From CAVXXB01 sp963765585 (GTDB lineage: Bacteria > Calditrichota > Calditrichia > JAJRVZ01), in NCBI GenBank assembly GCA_963765585.1, contig CAVXXB010000015.1, forward strand, positions 248,001-312,000: a stretch of 64,000 nt of DNA, written 5' to 3'. Below are positions 18,529 through 28,136 of this stretch, one piece after another; within the stretch, counting starts at the first letter, position 1, and each line of letters opens with the position of its first letter. The notes beneath the pieces are model-generated. The model did no database searches. It saw nothing but the letters and a program-made list of their open reading frames with translations, and was not told the DNA's origin. A program made the position numbers and the translations under genes.

Positions 18529-19086
18529 TTAGGTGGGTATATTTTTTGCCAAAACTATATTTTGATAGTCTTCCGGCCGATCGATATCCTGTAGTATGCC
18601 ATTATCCTGCACAGGAACAGTAATAAGCTGATCTTGATATTTGTGTACGACAGTGCGTGCCCCTTTATCCAGAGGCGCCATTAACAGATCAGCGAAAAAC
18701 CTTCGGCCAAAATATACCGGATGACCTTTGCGGTCTTCATTTATGGGTATAATAATACTGTCCGGATTTCGGATGGCCGTATTTATTATAGATTTGTATG
18801 TATTGAGTTCCACCAATGGGTGATCAACCAGTGCCAGCAATATTCCACTGGAATTGTCATCGGTGTGACGCAGACCAATTTGTATCGAGGATAGCTGGCC
18901 GCGCTCTGGATTGGGATTATTCAAATATTTCCATGATCCGGTATCTTTAAGTTCACTCCGAATCTGCTCGTCATGCTTGCCGGTTAACACAAATATTTTT
19001 GCAATGCCCACCTCCACCACATTTTGGATAATCAATTCAAGAAAGGTCTTTTCCTGATGGAGCAGCAAGGCTTTGGGTGTACCCAT
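18529..19086 (-). CDS. MocA/MobA-like nucleotidyltransferase, start damaged or upstream
   Basis: From the first ATG (19086) 185 aa are encoded, but the family's N-terminal nucleotide-binding motif continues upstream in the same frame as IILAAGDSSRMG, with no ATG, GTG or TTG before a TGA. Removing one T near 19149 joins it to an ATG at 19156 preceded by AAGAAAG, giving a normal ~209-aa protein. The visible part has the typical GTP/CTP-transferase core (TPKALLLHQ, VTGKHDEQ-like segment, ALVDHPLV, GHPVYFGRR). MocA-type enzymes add CMP (MobA: GMP) to molybdenum cofactor. Either a one-base error or decay, or a non-standard start. Confidence 0.8.
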   Translation of the reverse strand: MGTPKALLLHQEKTFLELIIQNVVEVGIAKIFVLTGKHDEQIRSELKDTGSWKYLNNPNPERGQLSSIQIGLRHTDDNSSGILLALVDHPLVELNTYKSIINTAIRNPDSIIIPINEDRKGHPVYFGRRFFADLLMAPLDKGARTVVHKYQDQLITVPVQDNGILQDIDRPEDYQNIVLAKNIPT

Positions 19087-19263
19087 ACGACTTGAATCAC
19101 CGGCAGCAAGTATAATTGCAGTTATGTTTGGATCGTTACCCGTTTTGTTATCTCATCTTTCTTGTATTGAAATATTAATATTTATCTAAAACTTGATATA
19201 GATATATTGAATTCTTTTAACTTGCATTTAAATAGTGCCATATGCTACCGAAGAAAATAATCA

Positions 19264-19395
19264 TTTGACAGGATAGAACAGGATAATCAGGATAATTTAA
19301 TTATTAAGAAATAACAGCAATTTTTCATTTTAAATACATATTAACAGTATATTATATAAAAAATAAATCATGAAAATCCTGTGATCCTGTCTAAA
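19264..19395. repeat. GACAGGAT-family inverted repeat, copy 2
   Basis: TTTGACAGGATAGAACAGGAT at 19264-19284 opposes ATCCTGTGATCCTGTC at 19376-19391. The between-arm region (~90 nt) is very AT-rich. Diverged relative of 2852-2977. Apart from this and the terminator, the 377-bp gap 19087-19463 shows nothing else. Confidence 0.6.
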
Positions 19396-19427
19396 GAAAA
19401 TTTCTGAGAATCATTTAATACTAACTA

Positions 19428-19457
19428 TAAAATAAAAAAGCGCCCAATTGGACGCTT
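19428..19457 (-). terminator. Rho-independent terminator after phosphofructokinase gene
   Basis: On the minus strand AAGCGTCC/GGGCGCTT (19457-19438, one G-T pair, loop AATT) is followed by a T-run at 19437-19428. It starts 7 bp after the stop codon. Confidence 0.85.
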
Positions 19458-19463
19458 CAAATA

Positions 19464-20813
19464 CTACTTTGTATTAGGTGTTTTTTTTAAATGTTCGTCC
19501 TCTGTCTGCGCTTTTTGCAGGATCTGACCATCTGTCGCATCTCCATTATCTTTTTGTGATTCAACGAGATAGTAGAATTGTTTTTGAAATTCTTCCAGAG
19601 AGATATTTGCCGTTGCAGCATATCTTGCTAATTCATGTGGATCATTAAAATCTTCTTTACGCAGACGAATCATATAGCGATTAGCAATCGCATAAGATTC
19701 AGAATCAATATCAACCATGCGCACTTTCATACGTTTGGTCTTTGGATCAAGAATATCTTTAAAATACATGGGGACAAATCTACCATCCTGAACCGAAACC
19801 AATGCTCCGCTGCCGCCATCAAACAGGAATTTCGCTGCCATAAATCCTAAATCACGACAATATTCCATATCAAACGGAATAGGATCGGCACATCGCAGCT
19901 CATACCCGATATTTTTTGCCACAATTGTCATCTTTATATCAAATTCTTTGAGACGCTGCTGCACCTTATATTTTAATATCTCACCGAAATTAACCTCGGC
20001 AATCCTAATGTTATCATGTTCATCCCGTTCCACTTCAACCAGGTCCTTCATATCCTGTTCATCAAGATGTTCAACCAAACCCTCAGCAATAATTGCCACA
20101 CCGTCGGGTCTTCCATAACTAATTCGTTTAATTATGGCACCCACCAGAATATCAACTATTTTATGAAGCCGAATCTTTTTCTCCTTGAATTCTTCCGGGA
20201 TAAGACTCAGAGTTGAACCGGCTGCCTTGCCAATACCCATGGCCAAATGTCCCGCTTTCCGGCCCATGGTAATTACAAAATACCAACGTGTAGTTGTTTT
20301 TGCATCAACCATAATATTTTTTATGATGTCTACACCAATATGACGGGCTGTCTGAAACCCAAAAGTACAGATTCCATGAGGCAGGTCCAGATCATTATCA
20401 ATGGTTTTTGGAACATGAACGACACTGATGCGTCCTTCTGCTATTTGCTGTACACGATATGCAGAGTAGGCCGTATCATCACCACCGATGGTTACTAATT
20501 TGTCTACATTCAACCGCAGAAGAGATGTAACTGTATTTTCGAGGTGTTTTTTATCCTTGGTCGGATTATCACGCGCGATTCCAATATATGATCCACCCCT
20601 GAAATGTATACGACTCACCTTATCTATTGTTAAGGGGATCACGTTATCAATATTGCCACGCATGATCCATTTAAATCCATCCTTGATACCAATGACATCA
20701 GCGCCTGACAATAATCCACGTATAGTCGCGGCACCAATAACACTGTTTATTCCCGGTGCAGGTCCGCCACCCACGAGAATCGCCATTCGTTTTAATTTCA
20801 TGTCTCTCTCCAT
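19464..20813 (-). CDS. pfp: 6-phosphofructokinase, pyrophosphate-dependent type
   Basis: 449 aa. The phosphofructokinase fold is clear: GGGPAPGINSV at the N-terminus, IGGDDT at 109-114, PKTIDND at 135-141 and MGRKAGHLA. The Asp in GGDD (Gly in ATP enzymes) together with the Lys of PKTIDND marks PPi as phosphoryl donor. The reaction interconverts fructose 6-phosphate and fructose 1,6-bisphosphate reversibly. Two good starts exist (20813 with AAGGA, 20801 with GGAGAG); the longer is given. Transcribed alone, with its own terminator. Confidence 0.92.
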   Translation of the reverse strand: MERDMKLKRMAILVGGGPAPGINSVIGAATIRGLLSGADVIGIKDGFKWIMRGNIDNVIPLTIDKVSRIHFRGGSYIGIARDNPTKDKKHLENTVTSLLRLNVDKLVTIGGDDTAYSAYRVQQIAEGRISVVHVPKTIDNDLDLPHGICTFGFQTARHIGVDIIKNIMVDAKTTTRWYFVITMGRKAGHLAMGIGKAAGSTLSLIPEEFKEKKIRLHKIVDILVGAIIKRISYGRPDGVAIIAEGLVEHLDEQDMKDLVEVERDEHDNIRIAEVNFGEILKYKVQQRLKEFDIKMTIVAKNIGYELRCADPIPFDMEYCRDLGFMAAKFLFDGGSGALVSVQDGRFVPMYFKDILDPKTKRMKVRMVDIDSESYAIANRYMIRLRKEDFNDPHELARYAATANISLEEFQKQFYYLVESQKDNGDATDGQILQKAQTEDEHLKKTPNTK

Positions 20814-20900
20814 AAGAATCCTTTTTAAATAATCGTTATAAGCAAATAATTATACTTAAATTCGGTCTTTTAGTCAAGTGAGATTCTTTTATAAAATATT

Positions 20901-23519
20901 TCAGGCAGGTTTGGTGTCCAGAATTTCTCTGATTTTTTCAGCGAGCGTACTAATTGAATAGGGTTTGGCAACGAAAATCAGGCCTTCTTTTAACTCACCC
21001 TCTGAGACAATGTGATCGTTTGTATAACCTGATGTGTAAATGATACTAATATCCTGACGCTGTTTAAGAATTTTATTTACCAGCTCTTTCCCATTCATTA
21101 CCGGCATAATTAAATCGGTAATTACCAGGTTGATGTTATGATTTTCCTTGTCAAAAATTTCCAGGGCTTCTCTGCCATTGCTTGCTTCCAGTACATGATA
21201 GCCCTTCGCACGTAAGGCACTACCAACCAGATTACGAATGGCATCATCATCCTCAACAAATAGGAGGTGTTCAGTTCCCTCGAGGTTTTTCTGGTCAGCA
21301 TACTTCTTGATTTCCTTATTCACTTTTTCCTTTGAAACCGGCCAGTATATTTTAAAGTGGGTTCCGCTCATCTCATCTGAAATAACATATATATAACCCT
21401 GATTCTGTTTTACAATGCCATATACCGTGCTCAGTCCCAAACCAGTACCTTTTCCTTTTTCTTTGGTAGTAAAAAAAGGCTCGAATATTTTATCTTTAAG
21501 ATCCTTTGGAATACCAATACCCGTATCTTTAATCGAGATGAAAATTTTCTCCTCGACACTCATCTCCGGATATTTTTTAAGCGTACCTTCATCTATTAAT
21601 TCGATTCCGGTTTCAATACTAATTATTTTTTCTTTTGCTGATTCTCCCAAATCATTGATAGCATCCCGTGCATTGACGGCTAGATTCATCATGATTTGTT
21701 CAATTTGCCCGGGATCTGCTTTTACCGGTGGCAGATCTTTCATCAAATTTATTTTGATTTCGATGTTCTCACCAATTAGTCTACGGAGTAGTTTATCCAG
21801 ACCGGTAATTACCTCATTTAAATTAATAATTTTTGTTTCATAAATTTGTTTTCGACTAAATGCCAGCAATTGACGGGTTAGATTTTCTGCGCGTTTTCCG
21901 GCATGTAAAATGGAAATTAAATCACGATGGGACGGATGATCTTTTTCCAGTTTCATTAGTGAGATTTCCGCGTGCCCGTTAATTACAGTGAGTAGATTAT
22001 TAAAGTCATGGGCAATGCCACCGGCCAGGTTTCCTATAGATTCCATTTTTTGAGCTTGGATAAGTTGTTGTTGCAAGCGCTTGCGCTCGGTTATATCTTC
22101 TTTTACAGCAATAAAATGAGTTATTTCTCCTGAGTTTGATTTAATTGGTGAGATCGAGGCATTTTCCCAGTAGAGTTCACCATTCTTACGTTTATTCTGG
22201 AATTCACCTTGCCATTCCCGGCCGGCAGTAATCGTTTCCCACAAATATTTATAGTTATCTCCGGACATTGCCCCTGATTTTAAAATACGCGGATTTTTCC
22301 CCATGGCTTCATCTGAACTATACCCGGTAACTTGAGAAAATTTTGGATTAACATACTCAATGTTTCCATAAACATCTGTAATTACCACTGAAACCGGGCT
22401 TTGCTCAACTGATTGGGACAATTTGCGAAGCTGGTCTTCAGCCATGAGTCGCTCAGAAATATCCCTGGTAATCGATAGAATTACTCTTTTCTGTTGGAGC
22501 ATAAAAATATGTGCGCTTATTTCAACTGGAATTAAGGTTCCGTTTTTTGCGACATGGGTTGCTGTAAAGGTAGAACTTCCTTTCTCGTGCAATTTTTTTA
22601 GTATGTTTGAAACTTTTTTTCGCGACTCATGGTCATCAAGCATTTCGGGCGTAAATTTTAGCAATTCTTCCTTGGAATATCCTGTCATTTTACATGCATT
22701 TTCATTTACTTCAATGCATTTATCTATCGAGCCATCTGTTTTCAATTGCCAGAGATACATGGCATCGTTGGCTTTATCAAATATTTCCCGAAATTTTTCT
22801 TCACTCTCACGCAGCGCAGCCAGGACTCGTTTTCGCTCGGCAACCTCTTTTCTAAGATTTTGATTCGATATACGAAGTTCATCCGTTCTTTTCTCAATAC
22901 GATGCTCTAATGCATCATTGATATTTTTCAACTCTTTTAATAGGGAAAGTTTATCAAGACGATCCTCAATCATCTGCACAATATTTTGCAGAAGTATAAT
23001 CATTGAAGAGAGTTTTGTAGCAGACTTTTTGTTATCGATAAAAACAAACAGACCGGAAGGATAAATTCGTGTAGAGAATGGGATTAAGATAGCGGCATAT
23101 GGTTTAAATTTTGCTGATAAATTTTTTATCGTGATTTTAGAATCTTTTTCAAAATTGATGATCTTGCACGGCCCGGTCTTCAGGTCATTTATTAAATCGG
23201 TGTCCAGTTTGATTCTGAAATTCGCAGGCAAACTATCTGAAAAATCAATATATTGACTTACAAGAAGTAACTTTTCTTTCTGCATCTCAAAGCAGGTACA
23301 AAAAGGAATATTCTTAATAATTGATATTTTTTCCAGCACACTTTCAAGCAGGGTATCTTCTTTTTCAACTGTGGAGATAGTCTCAGCAACCAATCTTAAT
23401 AGAAGAGATTCTTCCGCCCGCTCAGAAAGAGCATTATTCTCCTCCTCAAGCTGTTTTATTTTTTCAAGTAATAACTGATATTTTTCTTCAAGATTTTGCG
23501 ACAAATTACTTTCCTTCAA
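20901..23519 (-). CDS. PAS-domain hybrid sensor histidine kinase
   Basis: 872 aa, no transmembrane segment. Order: N-terminal coiled coil (1-60), a GAF-like region (~60-195), a second coiled coil, two PAS domains (~240-360 and ~370-490), HisKA with the phospho-His in GGIAHDFNNLL, HATPase (NLAVNARDAI, DTGIGIPKD, GKGTGLGLSTVYGI) and a C-terminal receiver (VEDDDAIRNL, phospho-Asp in VITDLIMPVMNG). The HDFNNLL subtype usually works as a soluble hybrid kinase. No separate response regulator is adjacent. It overlaps the upstream alpha/beta hydrolase gene by 14 bp, so both are one transcript. Confidence 0.93.
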   Translation of the reverse strand: MKESNLSQNLEEKYQLLLEKIKQLEEENNALSERAEESLLLRLVAETISTVEKEDTLLESVLEKISIIKNIPFCTCFEMQKEKLLLVSQYIDFSDSLPANFRIKLDTDLINDLKTGPCKIINFEKDSKITIKNLSAKFKPYAAILIPFSTRIYPSGLFVFIDNKKSATKLSSMIILLQNIVQMIEDRLDKLSLLKELKNINDALEHRIEKRTDELRISNQNLRKEVAERKRVLAALRESEEKFREIFDKANDAMYLWQLKTDGSIDKCIEVNENACKMTGYSKEELLKFTPEMLDDHESRKKVSNILKKLHEKGSSTFTATHVAKNGTLIPVEISAHIFMLQQKRVILSITRDISERLMAEDQLRKLSQSVEQSPVSVVITDVYGNIEYVNPKFSQVTGYSSDEAMGKNPRILKSGAMSGDNYKYLWETITAGREWQGEFQNKRKNGELYWENASISPIKSNSGEITHFIAVKEDITERKRLQQQLIQAQKMESIGNLAGGIAHDFNNLLTVINGHAEISLMKLEKDHPSHRDLISILHAGKRAENLTRQLLAFSRKQIYETKIINLNEVITGLDKLLRRLIGENIEIKINLMKDLPPVKADPGQIEQIMMNLAVNARDAINDLGESAKEKIISIETGIELIDEGTLKKYPEMSVEEKIFISIKDTGIGIPKDLKDKIFEPFFTTKEKGKGTGLGLSTVYGIVKQNQGYIYVISDEMSGTHFKIYWPVSKEKVNKEIKKYADQKNLEGTEHLLFVEDDDAIRNLVGSALRAKGYHVLEASNGREALEIFDKENHNINLVITDLIMPVMNGKELVNKILKQRQDISIIYTSGYTNDHIVSEGELKEGLIFVAKPYSISTLAEKIREILDTKPA

Positions 23520-24330
23520 ATTTCCTGATTAAATACTCTGATAGCTCCGTCGGAATATCTTCCTGAATAAAATGTCCGGCCCTGTTGAATATTTCCAGAC
23601 TGCTCCCAGGGATATCATTATGAAGTCTTTGCGCAATTTTTGCACTCAGATAAAGATCTGCATCTCCTCTGACAATATGAACTGGTAGATTTAGTTTTTT
23701 AAGATCATTGGTGATGTCCAGCAGATGTTGATTGTTTAAACACTTGGCAAAATGCAGGAAGGCTTTTCTACCCTCCTTCGTTTCCATTTGCTGCATAAAT
23801 TTTGCAAACAGTTCAGGTGTCAGTCGATCCGCATTATAGAATGCTTTTCTTAGGATAAGTTTAAATGTTCCCTTATCCAGTGTTGCCATGGCCAGTTGTC
23901 TGATAATCGGTGTGCGCATGGCAATAATCGGCTGCACCGGCCAGAAGTCATAAGCGACTGTATTTACAAGGGTTAAGTCGGACAGTAGTTCGGGATAGCG
24001 GACGATAAAAATCTGACCAATTCCACCACCCACATCGTGCCCTACAAAGTGTATTTTTGATATACCCAGCTGATCTAATAATTGTTTTAAAATTTGTGCA
24101 TGATTAATAAGAGAATACTCAACATCGATTGGCTTATCTGAATCACCACAACCTAATAAATCCGGTACAATAACCTCATAGCTCTCACTCAAGGATAACG
24201 CAATTTTTTCCCAAATAAATGAATTTGTTGTGATACCATGAACCAACAATACTGGTTCACCCTTTCCGTACTGATGATATGCCAATTCCCAGTCATCAAT
24301 TTTACACTTTTTCAGTGTTGGTCCACTCAA
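23506..24330 (-). CDS. Alpha/beta hydrolase with Asp nucleophile (dehalogenase/epoxide hydrolase-like)
   Basis: 274 aa. The oxyanion motif HGITTN (31-36) is followed by the nucleophile elbow GHDVGGG with Asp99 in place of the esterase Ser, an acid near RGDADLYL, and the catalytic His in NRAGHF. An Asp nucleophile is the hallmark of haloalkane dehalogenases, epoxide hydrolases and fluoroacetate dehalogenases. The substrate cannot be assigned. Its 3' end overlaps the hybrid kinase gene by 14 bp. Confidence 0.85.
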   Translation of the reverse strand: MSGPTLKKCKIDDWELAYHQYGKGEPVLLVHGITTNSFIWEKIALSLSESYEVIVPDLLGCGDSDKPIDVEYSLINHAQILKQLLDQLGISKIHFVGHDVGGGIGQIFIVRYPELLSDLTLVNTVAYDFWPVQPIIAMRTPIIRQLAMATLDKGTFKLILRKAFYNADRLTPELFAKFMQQMETKEGRKAFLHFAKCLNNQHLLDITNDLKKLNLPVHIVRGDADLYLSAKIAQRLHNDIPGSSLEIFNRAGHFIQEDIPTELSEYLIRKFEGK

Positions 24331-24685
24331 AATTAATCCTCTAATTAGTTCAGGAAATCTTACCGGCTATCTGTATAAATTCGACCTGTTTTAGCAAGAC
24401 TTAATAAATGTCCTTGCTAAATACAGCAAAAACACCGTAAAGACAGATCAGAAATTAAAATTAGACTTTTACCCCATTGATCATACTAATTTTTACTAAC
24501 CGAACTTTTTTCTTGGGATATTGTTTAAATTGTAAACGGTTTATTCTAAATAATTCATAAATTGAAATAATTAGTATGAATTTTAAAACAAATTCCTGAG
24601 ATATTGCATGCATTGCTTATATTTTGGGGAACTAGTACTGCAAAACGCCGATAATAATGAAACCTGAAAGATTAAATAACATATC
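24331..24685. other. 355-bp divergent intergenic region, nothing recognised
   Basis: AT-rich spacer between divergent genes, so it must carry both promoters. No clear -10/-35 pair, palindrome or repeat of the families in this window was picked out. Confidence 0.4.
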
Positions 24686-26668
24686 ATGTATAAAAAAAAA
24701 CCAATACTTAGTTTCCCTGTATTATTATTAATTAGTTGCGGTCAATTATTTGGCCAGGAGTATTCATTTCCAACTCCAGATCGTAACGACCTTATTAAAT
24801 CTGAATTAGGATTTTCACAAAATTTCCTTAGCCGAAGTCAACAACTGACTGATCTTTCGTATTATGATGTTACGGACTATCACATTGATTTACAGGTTGA
24901 CCCTGATAAGCGAATCATTTCCGGTTGGGTTACCATGTTCGCGATTAATCAGACAAATAGTACGAATCAGATTCAGATCAATCTTGAAAATAATATGCAG
25001 ATTGATTCAGTTCAATTCCGGGGACGGCCAGTTAATTTTCTGCATGAGAACAATATTATTGATATTACACTTCCACTGACTTTGGCAATGGGTGATACTT
25101 TTTCTGCTACGACATATTATCATGGGAATCCGGAGTTAAGTCCAACACGTTCTTTTGCCTGGGGATCTCATGGTGCAATGCGGAATCCTCTCATATGGAC
25201 GCTGAGTGAACCTTATGGTTCACCTGCCTGGTGGCCATGCAAAGACGATCCGGCCGATAAGGCCGATTCGGTTCGGATAAATATCATTGTACCTTCAGAT
25301 CTTTATGTAGCCAGTAATGGGCTGTTGGAACAGATTAGCTATCCGGCGATATACAGAACAAAGTATCACTGGCATACAAAATATCCAATCAGCACTTACC
25401 TGGTATCACTGGCAATTAGTGATTATGCCCGCTTCTCAGATTGGTATATTCCAAATGATCAGGATTCAATGGAAATCCAGTACTATGTTCTGCCCGAACA
25501 TCTGCAAGAGGCCAAACAGGATCTTAGTATAACTGCAGATATGATGCACTATTACAGCAGTGTTTTTGGTGAATATCCATTTATAGATGAAAAATATGGC
25601 ATGGCTGTTTTTGGCTGGGGTGGCGCCATGGAACATCAAACCATAACCTCATATGGTGCCGGATTGATCAGAGGGGATAATTATTTTGATTATATTAATG
25701 CCCATGAACTGGCACATCAATGGTTCGGAGATCTTATTACCATGCGTTACTGGTCTCATATCTGGTTGAATGAAGGATTTGCATCCTACGCCGAAGCACT
25801 TTGGTATGAACATCTTTACGGGCAACCCGGATATGATCATTATATGCAACTACAGTGGTCAGATTATTTTCAGGGACCCTTGTGGATTGCAGATTCCCTG
25901 AATGCAAACGCACTTTTTAGCCGGACAGTTTATGATAAGGGGTCCTGGACTCTCCATATGCTACGCGGTGTCCTGGGTGATTCACTGTTTTTTGCTTCCA
26001 TTGATGCATATGCCTCGGACAAGCAATTAAGCTATGGCACTGCCACCACAGAGAGCCTGCGCGATATTTGTGAATCTGTAAGCGGGTTGACCCTGGATTG
26101 GTTTTTTGATCAATGGGTTTATCGTGAAGGCCGCCCGGCATACATTGTTCAATGGAATACCCGGGGGGAAGGCCCATACGAAACAACGGTTTTTGTCATC
26201 CAAAAAAATCTTCCTGCTTATAAAATGCCTATAAAAATCAAACTTTCATCATCAGATTCGAGTGCAACTTTTACTGTTTGGGACAGCCTGGAATTCCAGC
26301 AATTCAATTTAGTAACCGACTTTAGTCCTACTACAAGAGAGTTTGATCCTAATAATCAAATTCTGAAAACAATATTGGATGAAGCCCCTGATACTCAGTT
26401 TCAGGTTTCCAATAATTATCCCAATCCATTTAGTTCCAGAACATCCATCAATATTTTATTGGTTAAAGAGGAAATAGTAACTTTTGAAATTTTTAACATT
26501 CTTGGCCAACGGGTGTATCAAAGGAATGAAACATTATCTGAAGGTTATCATCCGGTAAGTTGGGATGGTAAAAATAACAATGGATCTCGCGTGCCTTCCG
26601 GTATTTATTTTTCGCGCATCGCAACAAGCGGTGAATCAAAATCCGGGAAGATGATTTTGTTGAGGTAA
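24686..26668 (+). CDS. Secreted M1-family aminopeptidase with NYPNPF sorting domain
   Basis: 660 aa. A signal peptide with a possible lipobox (LISC) is followed by the M1 N-terminal beta domain, the substrate-binding GWGGAMEHQ (GxMEN variant) and the zinc site HELAH-X18-E (His340, His344, Glu363). After the catalytic domain comes a ~80-residue C-terminal domain beginning NNYPNPFSS and ending GKMILLR, the T9SS-like sorting module of FCB bacteria. It removes N-terminal residues from peptides outside the cytoplasm. The sorting domain argues for export across the outer membrane, although the lipobox leaves open a lipoprotein form. Confidence 0.93.
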   Translation: MYKKKPILSFPVLLLISCGQLFGQEYSFPTPDRNDLIKSELGFSQNFLSRSQQLTDLSYYDVTDYHIDLQVDPDKRIISGWVTMFAINQTNSTNQIQINLENNMQIDSVQFRGRPVNFLHENNIIDITLPLTLAMGDTFSATTYYHGNPELSPTRSFAWGSHGAMRNPLIWTLSEPYGSPAWWPCKDDPADKADSVRINIIVPSDLYVASNGLLEQISYPAIYRTKYHWHTKYPISTYLVSLAISDYARFSDWYIPNDQDSMEIQYYVLPEHLQEAKQDLSITADMMHYYSSVFGEYPFIDEKYGMAVFGWGGAMEHQTITSYGAGLIRGDNYFDYINAHELAHQWFGDLITMRYWSHIWLNEGFASYAEALWYEHLYGQPGYDHYMQLQWSDYFQGPLWIADSLNANALFSRTVYDKGSWTLHMLRGVLGDSLFFASIDAYASDKQLSYGTATTESLRDICESVSGLTLDWFFDQWVYREGRPAYIVQWNTRGEGPYETTVFVIQKNLPAYKMPIKIKLSSSDSSATFTVWDSLEFQQFNLVTDFSPTTREFDPNNQILKTILDEAPDTQFQVSNNYPNPFSSRTSINILLVKEEIVTFEIFNILGQRVYQRNETLSEGYHPVSWDGKNNNGSRVPSGIYFSRIATSGESKSGKMILLR

Positions 26669-26675
26669 GGAAGCA

Positions 26676-26709
26676 GGATACTGGATGCTGGATGCTGGAT
26701 GCTGGATCC
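26676..26709. repeat. Tandem 7-bp repeat (GGATGCT)
   Basis: One GGATACT, three exact GGATGCT units and a partial GGATCC, starting 8 bp after the aminopeptidase stop. Same 7-nt class as 54057 and 59273. Confidence 0.85.
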
Positions 26710-26843
26710 AAGTTACAAGTTGCGCTGCGAACAATCTTCTGTCAAGTAAATCTATATATTGATTGAAAAAATTGGCTTTTATTAAATCTTATATGTGCCT
26801 AAATTTGAGTTTTCCACTTTTCATATACTTCTGAGGATAATGT

Positions 26844-28136
26844 ATGCCTGTAAATGGAAATACGGATTCAATCTCATTCATTGACCTGCCGACCAATTCT
26901 GATTTTTCAATTTATAATTTACCATATGGTATATTTCAACCAAATGCCTTGAGTAAACCGCGGGTTGGTATTGCAATTGGTGAATATATTCTGGACTTAT
27001 CTGTTCTGGAAAGTGCCAGGTATTTTGAAGACATATTTGGATCCCCATCCTATATTTTTACTAAACCGACTTTAAACGCATTTTTGGAGCAGGGTTCAGA
27101 ATCTTGGTCTGCTGTAAGAGCCATCATCTCCAATTTGCTGCGTGCAGATGAACCGGCCTTGCGGGACAGAGAAGACATAAAAGCCCAGGCTATTGTCAGA
27201 CAATCAGATGCACAAATGCTATTACCTGTGGATATTCACAATTATACAGATTTTTACTCATCGCTTGAGCATGCGACCAATGTGGGTACCATGTTCAGAG
27301 GGAAGCAAAATGCGTTACTACCCAATTGGCGACACACACCAATCGCCTATCATGGTCGTGTAAGTTCAATCGTTCCCAGTGGGACCAATATCACCCGGCC
27401 ATATGGTCAGTTTTTAAGTGATGATAGTTCCGATCCGCATTTCCTGCCGACACAGTTTCTGGATTTTGAATTGGAAATGGGTTTTTTAATCGGACCTGGC
27501 ACCCAACTGGGTTCTCCTTTAAAGATATCGGAGGCACGTAATCACATTTTTGGCGTGGTTTTGGTTAACGACTGGAGTGCCCGTGATATCCAGCGCTGGG
27601 AGTACCAGCCGCTGGGTCCGTTTCAGTCAAAAAGTTTTGCAACATCCATATCACCCTGGGTGATCACTCTTGAAGCGCTGGAACCATTGATTTGCGCAGG
27701 CCCTTTACAGGAGCCATCACCTTTACCTTATCTTAAACGAGAATCTGATTTTACATTGGATATAAATCTTGAGATAAGCCTTCAGACCGAACTTATGAGC
27801 ATCCCTGAGACAATATCACGCACAAACTCCAAATATTTGTACTGGGACATATTACAACAAGTGACCCATCACACAGCAAATGGATGTAATCTGAATACTG
27901 GTGACCTGTTGGCAACGGGAACAATTAGCGGACCAGAAAAAAACTCATTTGGTAGTTTGCTTGAGTTGGCCTGGAATAAAACGAAACCCATAGAATTATC
28001 ATCCGGAGAAAAGCGAACTGCTCTTGAAGATTCCGACCAGGTTATTTTTAACGGATGGAATAAAGTTAATGACAAACGTATCGGTTTTGGTGCATTAACC
28101 GGAAAGATCCTGCCGGTAAAACATTTGGAAAAATGA
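26844..28136 (+). CDS. fahA: Fumarylacetoacetase
   Basis: 430 aa, normal length. The N-terminal SH3-like domain (LPYGIFQP, RVGIAIGEYILDL) is followed by the catalytic FAH domain. Catalytic and metal residues are visible in YTDFYSSLEHATNVG, FLDFELEMGF and LVNDWSARDIQ, with GTISGPEK near the C-terminus. It hydrolyses 4-fumarylacetoacetate to fumarate and acetoacetate, the last step of tyrosine/homogentisate breakdown. It is the first gene of a three-gene operon; its stop overlaps the next start (ATGA at 28133). No other homogentisate gene is in the window. Confidence 0.95.
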   Translation: MPVNGNTDSISFIDLPTNSDFSIYNLPYGIFQPNALSKPRVGIAIGEYILDLSVLESARYFEDIFGSPSYIFTKPTLNAFLEQGSESWSAVRAIISNLLRADEPALRDREDIKAQAIVRQSDAQMLLPVDIHNYTDFYSSLEHATNVGTMFRGKQNALLPNWRHTPIAYHGRVSSIVPSGTNITRPYGQFLSDDSSDPHFLPTQFLDFELEMGFLIGPGTQLGSPLKISEARNHIFGVVLVNDWSARDIQRWEYQPLGPFQSKSFATSISPWVITLEALEPLICAGPLQEPSPLPYLKRESDFTLDINLEISLQTELMSIPETISRTNSKYLYWDILQQVTHHTANGCNLNTGDLLATGTISGPEKNSFGSLLELAWNKTKPIELSSGEKRTALEDSDQVIFNGWNKVNDKRIGFGALTGKILPVKHLEK

